From Clostridiaceae bacterium (GTDB lineage Bacteria; Bacillota; Clostridia; Saccharofermentanales; DTU023): a stretch of DNA of 64,000 nucleotides. Shown in pieces: positions 50,633 through 58,387 of this stretch (position 1 is its first letter; every line of letters begins with the position of its first letter). The position numbers and the translations under genes are program-made. The notes beneath the pieces were generated by a model. It did not search any database. It was not told where the DNA came from and saw only the letters and a program-made list of their open reading frames with translations. The stretch spans positions 31,093-95,092 of the forward strand of contig DUPV01000024.1 in NCBI GenBank assembly GCA_012838135.1, written 5' to 3'.

Positions 50633-53600
50633 TCAATTTTCCGACCAGTTGTCGGTTAAAATTTCAAAATGTTTCGGATAATCTGCTATAGAGATGTTTC
50701 TGAACAAATCCGGACTCATCCGATCAATTAAACTTCTGATCCCAATGACTTTCCCGTTTTTGGAAGCAATTGCATCAATACCGCAATCACCCGGCAGTAG
50801 ATTAGATTGGTTGATCGCCAGTATATCGACTGCGGTTTGAATGTTTTCCAAATCAGCACAGTACAAGGTAATGTTGCGACCGCTAATCGGAGCTGTATAA
50901 ACAGTTTGACTCTGATCGGTAAGATAGCTGTTTTGAATTACTGTTACATCTTGCATCAAGTGTACGTATTGATTGTTTTTATTTGCTGTGAAAAACAATT
51001 CATCTTTGATTTGGCCAAAATAACCGGCATCAATCAAAGCAGACATTCCTGCTCCGATTCCAATCAGCAAACCGTCTCGGCTCTGCAATTCTTGCAAAGC
51101 TGTTTTCACTTTTTCTTGTTCGAGAACTGAGGTCAAGGCTCCTGAAATGTTTTTGATCGTTGAAGCCATATAATCACCATGAGGAATTGCCAGAACAGAA
51201 GTTCTCGCAATTTTCTTTATAAAATCCTGCAAACTGACATAATAGTCTGCTTTATTCAAAGTTCTTATCACAGCTTGCTCGACTTCAAATCCTGCTTTTT
51301 TCATGGCTCTTGCTAAATCATATTCGCCGGTTGCACCTTCAAATACCGGAATCAGAACTTTTTTCTTAAGAGCCTTAATCGGTTCAATTGTTTTTTGATT
51401 AAACGTCAAATTCAGGATAGATTTTACTTCATGATCAACTTTATCTGTCTTTTGCAAAATATCAGGATACACTTTCGCTAAATCGGCAGTTCTTTGATCG
51501 ATTAATTTTGCATAATCAAAATTGGCTGTGGTAATGCCGATGTCGTAAAACAACTCTTGATCAAATTCTACATCATCAGCAACTTCAACAATCAGATTTC
51601 CCGGGATGAAACTATCGGCAAAATCAGCAAAATCCTCATCTAATTCCACACCAAGTGAATTGCCAAGGCCCATATCTTGTAAAGTAAAAGTAAGACCGTA
51701 TTCACTAATAGCCGATGCCGCCAAAATTTTACCGGCACGATAGAGTTCGTTATATGCCGACATTACTCTGGCAAAGGAAACAAAATCAATTACACCTTGT
51801 TCATTCAAGCCGACTCTGGTCAATAAAATCTTTGAATCGGCTTGCTTAAATTCACGCGATACCACTTGATCAATCGATGCAGTATTGACTGCAAAACTGA
51901 CAATTGTCGGTGGAACATCAATGTCCTGATAACTGCCGCTCATTGAATCTTTGCCGCCGATCGCCGGAATTTCCAATTGTGACATTACTTCGAATGCTCC
52001 CAACAAAGCTAAAAATGGTGTGCCCATGCGTTTGGGATCATTATGAATTGCCGGGAAAAATTCTTGCATTGAAATACGAATATCTTTATATTTTCCGGTC
52101 AAAGCAATATTTTTGACAATCGATTGGAGAACTGCATAGTAACCGGCATGATAAGCTGAAGCTTTTGCTATTCCCGGATAAAAACCGTATGTCATAACCG
52201 AAGCTGTTTTTGTATGCTCAACCGGAAATTTTGTGACAATCCCGTCTTGAACAGTTAATTGATTTTTACCGCCATATTCAGCCAATACTTTATTTCTGCC
52301 TAGAGTAGAATCAAAATTTGTTGTCAAATTCCTGAAAATAGATTTATTTAAGCTTAAAATTTGTTGTTCTTCATCAGTTTGAACTTCAAGATCAAAACCA
52401 AAACTCTCAAATGATGTATCTAAGACAGCATCTTGGTATTTCATCGCACCGTTGGAATCAAGCAATTCACGACTCAAATCCATGATAATCTCATCATGCC
52501 AAAACATTCTTAAACGCCTGGTATCTGTAACTCTCGCAACTTCTGCGCAACGTACATCTTCTTCTTCACAATATTGGATAAATTTAACTAAATTTTCCGG
52601 ACTGACAATAACAGCCATTCTTTCCTGAGATTCGGCAAGTGCAATTTCATAACCGTTGAGTCCGGGATATTTGGTATAAACTTTGTTCAAATTGATATCA
52701 AGACCGTCGGATAATTCGCCTATTGCAACTGAAACTCCGCCGGCACCGAAATCATTACATTTTTTGATCAATTTGCTGACTTCCGGTCTTTTGAATAAAC
52801 GCATAATCTTTCTCTCAGCAAAGGGATTGCCGCGTTGAACTTCAGCTCCCGCTTTTTCCAGAGTTTTGGCGGTTTGGATAGCCGAAGAACCGATTGCCGC
52901 ACCTAATCCGTCACGCCCGGTTGCCGCTCCAAGCAACAGAATAATATCTCCCGGCTCACCCGATTCACGTAAAACATTCTCTTTTTTGACCGCACCGACT
53001 AAAGCACCGAGTTCCATACGCTTGGCAACGTAACCGTCATCATAATATTCGCGAATCAGACCGACCGGTGAACCAATTTGATTGGCATAGTCGGAAAAAC
53101 CGTTCATAGCTTTATTGCAAATATATTTTTGCGGTAATTTATTTGCCGGAGTTTCAGCAAAAGGAGTTAGCGGATTCCCCGCACCGACGATTCTAATCCC
53201 TTGAATGACTTCACCTCTGCCCGATAACGGATCTCTGATTGCACCGCCAATGCAAGTATGTGCTCCGCCGTAAGGCTCTATTTCGGTCGGATGATTATGA
53301 GTTTCATTTTTGAATAAGTGCAACCAGCGCTCGGTTTTGCCGTTAACATCCAGATCGATCTCGACTGAACAAGCGTTAATCTCATCCGATTCCTCCATGT
53401 CATTCAGAATCCCGCGTCTTTTCAATTCTTTCGCATTAATTGTCGCTAAATCCATCAAGGATACCGGCTTGGATTTGCGACCGGCATAAACAAATTCTCT
53501 GGTGTTAAGATAGTTGAGATAACTCTTTTTGACCAGATCATGGTATGCACCGGCCATAATCTCAATATTTTCTATATTCGTCAAAAACGTTGTATGCCGG

Positions 53601-54226
53601 CAATGATCCGACCAATAAGTATCCAGCATCTTAATTTCACAAAATCTAGGATCTCGATTTTCCTTACGGAAAAAATTCTGAATAACTTGCAAATCATCAA
53701 CATCCAGACCAACACCACGCTCAGATTTGAATGCTTCAAGCTCCTCTTGGCTAAAGTTCAAAAAGTTATCGACCGGAAGATGTTCTGTTTCGTCTGAAAT
53801 TTCATAATCAAAATTAATCTCTGTCGGATTTGTTTCTTTTTCGACTACGGAATTAATCAGATATTGCTTAATCAAAGCCAAATCAGCCGGATTATCCAGC
53901 TCAAACTTATAACCTTTATAATAACGCAAGTCATTCGTTTGGCCCAAAATATTTTCGACATATTTCAAGGTCAAATCTTCAACTTGATTGTATTGACCGG
54001 ATTTATCTTTGATAAAAATTAAATCAGCTGGTAATACATCTATCAGCTCACCGTAACGCAAGTCAAAAATTGCCGTAAGCAAATCCTGACGTTTTGATTC
54101 ATCAGCAAATTGATAAATGTGGTAAATTTTCAGATCATTGATTTTTACTTGCAAAAAATCCTTAATCTCAGCAAATAATGCATTTGCTTCTTGGTCAAAT
54201 TCGGGAAATTTTTTAAAGACAATCAT
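50633..54226 (-). CDS. purL: Phosphoribosylformylglycinamidine synthase, single-chain, with inactive-looking glutaminase domain (PurL)
   Basis: About 1197 residues, purine step 4. The FGAM-synthase core is well kept: DTYWSDHCRHTTF near 202, FKNETHNHPTEIEPYGGAHT (in part), GGAIRDPLSGRGEV and GGKDSMSGSY. The C-terminal amidotransferase domain (from about 960) begins PVFEGATGEYDLARAMKKAG where PGTNCEYD is usual, and the nucleophile elbow GICNGFQ reads GIGAGMS near residue 1056, so Cys is replaced by Gly. The usual final GHSER is also not seen (GIRSLIDR instead). The ATG at 54226 is preferred over an upstream TTG. Ammonia use is inferred. Confidence 0.9.
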   Translation of the reverse strand: MIVFKKFPEFDQEANALFAEIKDFLQVKINDLKIYHIYQFADESKRQDLLTAIFDLRYGELIDVLPADLIFIKDKSGQYNQVEDLTLKYVENILGQTNDLRYYKGYKFELDNPADLALIKQYLINSVVEKETNPTEINFDYEISDETEHLPVDNFLNFSQEELEAFKSERGVGLDVDDLQVIQNFFRKENRDPRFCEIKMLDTYWSDHCRHTTFLTNIENIEIMAGAYHDLVKKSYLNYLNTREFVYAGRKSKPVSLMDLATINAKELKRRGILNDMEESDEINACSVEIDLDVNGKTERWLHLFKNETHNHPTEIEPYGGAHTCIGGAIRDPLSGRGEVIQGIRIVGAGNPLTPFAETPANKLPQKYICNKAMNGFSDYANQIGSPVGLIREYYDDGYVAKRMELGALVGAVKKENVLRESGEPGDIILLLGAATGRDGLGAAIGSSAIQTAKTLEKAGAEVQRGNPFAERKIMRLFKRPEVSKLIKKCNDFGAGGVSVAIGELSDGLDINLNKVYTKYPGLNGYEIALAESQERMAVIVSPENLVKFIQYCEEEDVRCAEVARVTDTRRLRMFWHDEIIMDLSRELLDSNGAMKYQDAVLDTSFESFGFDLEVQTDEEQQILSLNKSIFRNLTTNFDSTLGRNKVLAEYGGKNQLTVQDGIVTKFPVEHTKTASVMTYGFYPGIAKASAYHAGYYAVLQSIVKNIALTGKYKDIRISMQEFFPAIHNDPKRMGTPFLALLGAFEVMSQLEIPAIGGKDSMSGSYQDIDVPPTIVSFAVNTASIDQVVSREFKQADSKILLTRVGLNEQGVIDFVSFARVMSAYNELYRAGKILAASAISEYGLTFTLQDMGLGNSLGVELDEDFADFADSFIPGNLIVEVADDVEFDQELFYDIGITTANFDYAKLIDQRTADLAKVYPDILQKTDKVDHEVKSILNLTFNQKTIEPIKALKKKVLIPVFEGATGEYDLARAMKKAGFEVEQAVIRTLNKADYYVSLQDFIKKIARTSVLAIPHGDYMASTIKNISGALTSVLEQEKVKTALQELQSRDGLLIGIGAGMSALIDAGYFGQIKDELFFTANKNNQYVHLMQDVTVIQNSYLTDQSQTVYTAPISGRNITLYCADLENIQTAVDILAINQSNLLPGDCGIDAIASKNGKVIGIRSLIDRMSPDLFRNISIADYPKHFEILTDNWSEN

Positions 54227-54330
54227 TTTTTTCTCTTTCAAAATATTTTTTCAATTTATAAGATTTGATGTGCAAAATATTTGTTGCTGAATTCAATTAA
54301 TTGTTTTAAATTTTGAAAACTGAACTCGCT

Positions 54331-54420
54331 GATAATTATTTAAAATTCGTCTCACCGGTAATTATCCAAAATTCATTTCACTGAATATCCATAGCTAATT
54401 ATTTTAAAATCAAATCAGAC
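54331..54420. repeat. Three degenerate copies of the purC 3' end in the purC-purL spacer
   Basis: Units of about 27 bases at 54331-54357, 54358-54384 and 54394-54420 share the frame TAATTAT-AAAAT-TCA. The last one is the real end of purC. This suggests repeated slippage duplication at the gene end. Confidence 0.5.
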
Positions 54421-55079
54421 AATTCTTCCGGTTCGATTTTTTCACCATTGCGGTAAACACGCATATTTCCGGCGGAAATTTCATCTATCAATACGATTTC
54501 TCCGCTGCTGTCCGTACCATATTCAAGTTTGATATCAATCAATTGCAAAGCACGATCAGCCAGATATTTTTCAATTAAATCCGTTATTTTAATAGTTTGA
54601 GCGATTAAGAAATCATATTGTTCGGCAGTTAATAATCCGAGAGCCACCAATGCATCTTTGGTGATCAGCGGATCTTGTCGGGCATCATCCTTTAAGGTAA
54701 TTTCAACATAATTACCTAATGGCATCATCTCTTCGGCATATAGACCATATCTGCGAATGAATGAACCTACCGCATATTTCCGTTCAATGATTTCCAGACC
54801 TTTACCGAAAGGCTGACATTTTTTGGCGTTCATTGTGCCCTGTTCAATGTCTGAACTTACCATGTGGGTTTTGATTCCTACATTTTCCAGCATATTCAAA
54901 AACAAGTTAGTAACACTCAGGTTCTTCTTACCCATGCCTTCCACTGATAAACCGACTTCATTTGCCCCCGGATCAAAAACACCGTCTTTACCGGTCATAT
55001 CATCCTTGAAACGCAGTTGGACTTCGGTTGGATTTATTTCGTAAACATCTTTGGTCTTGCCTTTATATAAAAGTTTCAC
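54399..55079 (-). CDS. purC: Phosphoribosylaminoimidazole-succinocarboxamide synthase (PurC)
   Basis: Purine step 7, joining aspartate to CAIR. 226 residues. Motifs: KLLYKGKTKDVYEI at the start, RFKDDMTGKDGVFDPGANEVG near 23, VVERKYAVGSFIRRYG-like IIERKYAVGSFIRRYG near 87, and DIKLEYGTDSSGEIVLIDE near 181-199. The start is GTG at 55079 with GGAGG 4 bases upstream. It is the first gene of the operon and is directly controlled by the ykkC-type riboswitch. Confidence 0.95.
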   Translation of the reverse strand: MKLLYKGKTKDVYEINPTEVQLRFKDDMTGKDGVFDPGANEVGLSVEGMGKKNLSVTNLFLNMLENVGIKTHMVSSDIEQGTMNAKKCQPFGKGLEIIERKYAVGSFIRRYGLYAEEMMPLGNYVEITLKDDARQDPLITKDALVALGLLTAEQYDFLIAQTIKITDLIEKYLADRALQLIDIKLEYGTDSSGEIVLIDEISAGNMRVYRNGEKIEPEELSDLILK

Positions 55080-55232
55080 TTTGCCTCCATGATTGCTTTT
55101 AAATTCTTTGTTTTTCTGTTTTTTAGTTTTTTATTCTTTGTTGTTGCAATTAGCTTGTACTTTAATATTACATTGATCGCCTTATTATTCAGATCGCCTT
55201 TTTATTCAGCTTTAATCAGAATAATCACAATT

Positions 55233-55274
55233 AGAAAACCCAGACGAACAGAGCGTGAAATCTGTCCATCCGGG
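55233..55274 (-). terminator. Riboswitch expression platform terminator before purC
   Basis: On the minus strand CCCGGATGGACAGA pairs along all 14 positions (with G-U pairs) with TCTGTTCGTCTGGG, followed by TTTTC. The 5' arm includes the CCCGG of the aptamer, so ligand binding should prevent the terminator. Confidence 0.8.
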
Positions 55275-55366
55275 CTTTTGCACCTCTGGTGTAATACACT
55301 GCTGTATCGTACCTATCGGTCCCGGCTTGATCCGAAAACCAGGCACTGTCGGATCACTAGGTACCC
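55258..55366 (-). promoter_or_regulatory. ykkC-family riboswitch, PRPP subtype
   Basis: Minus-strand blocks match the ykkC aptamer: CCTAGTGATCCG, AGCCGGGACCGATAGGTACGA (in part: CCGGGACCGATAGGTACG), a hairpin ACAGCAGTGT, TTACACCAGAGGTGC and AAAGCCCGGATGGACAGA. The order and the ACACCxGAGG and AAGCCCxGG segments match what I recall of PRPP riboswitches (ykkC subtype 2b), which lie before purine genes and act as on-switches. Guanidine and ppGpp subtypes share the fold; the purC location favours PRPP. The overlap with the terminator fits a ligand-on mechanism. Confidence 0.85.
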
Positions 55367-55392
55367 TTTCACAATTATTAACAATTAAAAGT

Positions 55393-55421
55393 ATAATACT
55401 TTTCTATTGAAAAATTGTAAA
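55393..55421 (-). promoter_or_regulatory. Promoter of the purine operon
   Basis: TTTACA at -35 (55416-55421), 17-base spacer, TATTAT at -10 (55393-55398). The transcript would start about 20-30 bases before the riboswitch aptamer. The stretch 55422-55536 up to telA shows nothing else. Confidence 0.75.
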
Positions 55422-55536
55422 AGATTCGTATTCTTTTTGGCAATTATAATCTATAACAAAGCTATTTCAGCATTTAAGTTTTGCAATTATGTCAGATATA
55501 CAAAAACTACATTATTTCTTGCAACATAAAAATAAC

Positions 55537-56682
55537 TTATCTTCTGTGTTTTAACAGAGTTTGTTTAAGTTCTTCTTCAATTAACAACAGGTCTTTTTCA
55601 GCTTGTTGTCTTTGATTATATCCTTCCTGGTGGATTTTAATTGTTTCTTCAATCGTATCGATTAAGTCGCGATTAGTCTTTTTGAGGGTTTCAATTTCAA
55701 TGATTCCTCTTTCCGATTCTTTAGCTACTTCAATCGTATTTTGTTTTAATTTTTCTGAATTTTTTAATAATAATTCATTAGTTGTGTCAGTTACTGATTT
55801 TTGTAATTTTAAAGCATTTTCTTGTCTGGCTAAACCTAACGCAATGACAATTTGACTCTTCCATAGAGGAATGGTATTTAAGATTGCCGTTTGAATTTTA
55901 TCAACTAAAACCTTATCGTTATTTTGAATTAATTTAATTTGAGGAGCTGTTTGCATTGCCATTGACTTGGATAATTTTAAGTCGTGTACTTTTTTCTCGA
56001 ATCTGTTAACAGTTTCTTCAAAGTCAGAAACTAATTGAGCATTCATCGGATCGCCGGATTCTTGTGCTTCCGCTCTTAATTTGGGAATGGTTACGGTAGT
56101 CATTTCTTGAATAACTTCCTCACCGGCAATAATATATAAATTTAGACTATGGAAATACTCTAAGTTTTTACTATATAACTCATCATACATAGCAATATCT
56201 TTCATCATTTCAACTCTGGCATTATCCAATTGTCCCTCAATTTTATCAATTTGAACTTCAACCGTTTCAAATTTATTTTTAAATCTTTCAATTTTACGTT
56301 TCAGTTTACCCGGTAAAATACCTAAAAATCCTTTGCTTTCTCCGATAGAATCAATTTCCATATCCTTAACTTGAACCATTAAATCGGATAAGAGTTTACC
56401 GGCATCGCCTATATCCTTGTTTTTAACCTTATCTAAAATAGTATCTGAAAATTGGGCTAAATTTCTTTGGGCTCCAACACCGAAGGTAACAGTTTGATTA
56501 GAGTCCATGATGTTTAATCCGTTTTTAATTTCATCTACCTTTTCTCTTTGTTCAGGCGAAAGTTCTTTTCCTCTTTCTACCATATCTGCCTGAACTTCTT
56601 GTTTCACAAGTTCCATGTTTTGAGTAGGTTGGTTTAACACTTCTTTATTTTGTTGTAAATCTTTTAAACTAATTTCCGACAT
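55537..56682 (-). CDS. Toxic anion resistance protein family (TelA/YaaN)
   Basis: A 381-residue, highly helical cytosolic protein of the TelA family. Recognisable parts are the N-terminal TFGVGAQRNLAQFSDTIL near 81-98, GFLGILPGKLKRKIERFKNKFE near 120-141 (in part: LPGKLKRKIERFKNKFE) and the C-terminal coiled coil with repeated Gln and Lys residues. TelA homologues are linked to tellurite and antibiotic tolerance; mechanism unknown. It is the last of four close genes (19 bases after the binding-protein gene) with xpaC, its usual partner, two genes upstream. Confidence 0.88.
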   Translation of the reverse strand: MSEISLKDLQQNKEVLNQPTQNMELVKQEVQADMVERGKELSPEQREKVDEIKNGLNIMDSNQTVTFGVGAQRNLAQFSDTILDKVKNKDIGDAGKLLSDLMVQVKDMEIDSIGESKGFLGILPGKLKRKIERFKNKFETVEVQIDKIEGQLDNARVEMMKDIAMYDELYSKNLEYFHSLNLYIIAGEEVIQEMTTVTIPKLRAEAQESGDPMNAQLVSDFEETVNRFEKKVHDLKLSKSMAMQTAPQIKLIQNNDKVLVDKIQTAILNTIPLWKSQIVIALGLARQENALKLQKSVTDTTNELLLKNSEKLKQNTIEVAKESERGIIEIETLKKTNRDLIDTIEETIKIHQEGYNQRQQAEKDLLLIEEELKQTLLKHRR

Positions 56683-56701
56683 ATAAATTCTCCTTATTAA
56701 A

Positions 56702-57763
56702 TTAATAATTTTTTAATTCTTCTATAATCATTTCCATAATCTTAAAATCAGGCATCGGCATAACTTTATTAATTTGATTTGTTACACCTTGAACACCAAA
56801 AACAGATGGGTCTTGAGCTCCTGAAACTCCTGTTCTGAAACCATGTTTTTTCCAAGCCAAATCTTGAATTTTATTATCCGTTAAAGCTGTAATAGTTTCT
56901 TCTCCCAATTCATCTAAAGCAATCATTACATGTGAAGAATAAACTGTAGGAGTAGGATATATTATTACAATATCCTGACCGATTTTTTCCCAATCTTCCG
57001 GATGAGAAACAGCAAATTCCAAAATTTGATTTTCATAAGCAGCTATTATCGGATAAGCCCCAACTCCCATCTTTAAAAACTGTTCGAAAAGGTCATGGGA
57101 AGAAGTGTCCATATATCCCATTTTACCAAAAAAGTTTTTAACATCAGGCATAATTTGTTCAAAATCTTCTTTGCTGTCAACAACTCCTTTATTAAGAGAG
57201 TTAGCAATTAATCCTGCAAACATGTTACCGGAATTTGATTTTGTCGGATCTGTAGTTTTAACTGAAACAGAACCGTATAATTCAGTTAAACCGATGTCTG
57301 CCCAAGTTTTTCCTTCGATAATAGCTCCTGAAAATTTCTCCATATCCATATACCAGGAGCCGTTTTCTTCAACAACATATCCATGTTCAATAAATTTATC
57401 TTTAATATTTGCATGTGTATATAAAACCAATGGTGTATTTAAGATAATTTCAGATTTTTTCGGAGTACCGATTTCAGCTTTATATAATTCTAAAGCTGTC
57501 TGTGATGCAGGAAATAAATAATTCATATTTTCTTTATCTGCTCTGACCATATCTATAGAACCGGCTTTTTTATAATTGACATCTAAGCCATAATTTTTAT
57601 TCATTATGGATTTAAATTCTTCGTCTTCAAACAATCCTATTTTCTCGCCGCCTAAGTAGCCATCTACTTTTTGTAAAGCTTTCGGTTTGAAAAACAAAAA
57701 TGCAACTACAGTAATTATAACTACTAACAGAACTGCTAAACCTATTATTTTAGATTTATTCAT
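56702..57763 (-). CDS. Membrane-anchored solute-binding protein without a transporter
   Basis: A 353-residue protein with one N-terminal membrane helix (residues 6-25) and an extracytoplasmic type II periplasmic binding fold. The ligand-loop segment TDPTKSNSGNMFAGL near 171-185 resembles sulfate/molybdate-type binding proteins. It is a paralogue of the binding part of the VWA protein at 58388, sharing Tyr-Lys-x-Gly-Ser-Ile-Asp, a Pro-Ala-Ser motif and Ser-Asn-Ser-Gly. No ABC permease or ATPase is nearby. Its start overlaps the xpaC stop by 4 bases, so the two are coupled. Confidence 0.8.
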   Translation of the reverse strand: MNKSKIIGLAVLLVVIITVVAFLFFKPKALQKVDGYLGGEKIGLFEDEEFKSIMNKNYGLDVNYKKAGSIDMVRADKENMNYLFPASQTALELYKAEIGTPKKSEIILNTPLVLYTHANIKDKFIEHGYVVEENGSWYMDMEKFSGAIIEGKTWADIGLTELYGSVSVKTTDPTKSNSGNMFAGLIANSLNKGVVDSKEDFEQIMPDVKNFFGKMGYMDTSSHDLFEQFLKMGVGAYPIIAAYENQILEFAVSHPEDWEKIGQDIVIIYPTPTVYSSHVMIALDELGEETITALTDNKIQDLAWKKHGFRTGVSGAQDPSVFGVQGVTNQINKVMPMPDFKIMEMIIEELKNY

Positions 57764-58371
57764 ACATTCTCTTCCTCCATTTTAACTGTTTGAGTTAAGA
57801 CTTTAACATCAGTTGAAATATCCATAATTTCTCCTTGCATTAAATGTTCAAATTGTTTATCAAACGAATTTGTTAATATATTGAGTCCGTCAATAACATC
57901 TTTTCTGGCTTTTACTATACTTTCTCCTTTTACTCTTGATTTGTGTAATTTATCATATTTAGAAATTAAAGATGAAGCGGTTTCCAAATAGTAATTGATA
58001 AATCTCCTGGCTAAGGGAATTTTACCTGGATTTTCTTGTAAATGTTCAAAAATAGAAATTCCGGACTGATATAAGCGTTCAGACAAATTTTTAATTTCAC
58101 TGTCATAAGAAATTTTACTGCCTGATTCTAATACTTGAATATCATCTAAGGCATCAGACATCAGTTGTTTCATTTCTTCACCATTAGCTTCTTTTAGCTT
58201 AATGGAACCTATTCTTAACTGTGGTTTTGTAGCTAAATACAATCCAATATATGCACCTACAGGTAAAGCTATTAAAAATGGAATAGGCATATGAAGTAAT
58301 AAGGTTATTGCAAATGTAATCAGACCACCTATAACTCCTATTATTGCTTGTCTTATCTCACGTTTTTTCAT
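57760..58371 (-). CDS. XpaC-family membrane protein
   Basis: A 203-residue protein of the XpaC (5-bromo-4-chloroindolyl phosphate hydrolysis) family. Two N-terminal hydrophobic helices (about 9-28 and 29-47) are followed by a long helical cytosolic domain, including RFINYYLETASSLISKY near 123-139. In other Bacillota xpaC and telA genes are neighbours. It lies between the two binding-protein genes, 16 bases after the VWA gene and overlapping the next by 4 bases. It may couple the external binding domains to TelA inside; that is inference. Confidence 0.83.
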   Translation of the reverse strand: MKKREIRQAIIGVIGGLITFAITLLLHMPIPFLIALPVGAYIGLYLATKPQLRIGSIKLKEANGEEMKQLMSDALDDIQVLESGSKISYDSEIKNLSERLYQSGISIFEHLQENPGKIPLARRFINYYLETASSLISKYDKLHKSRVKGESIVKARKDVIDGLNILTNSFDKQFEHLMQGEIMDISTDVKVLTQTVKMEEENV

Positions 58372-58387
58372 CTTTAATAATCCCTGT

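Noticed and set aside
55089..55388. 99-residue plus-strand frame upstream of purC
   Set aside because: It lies antisense to the riboswitch and promoter of the purine operon and has no family match.
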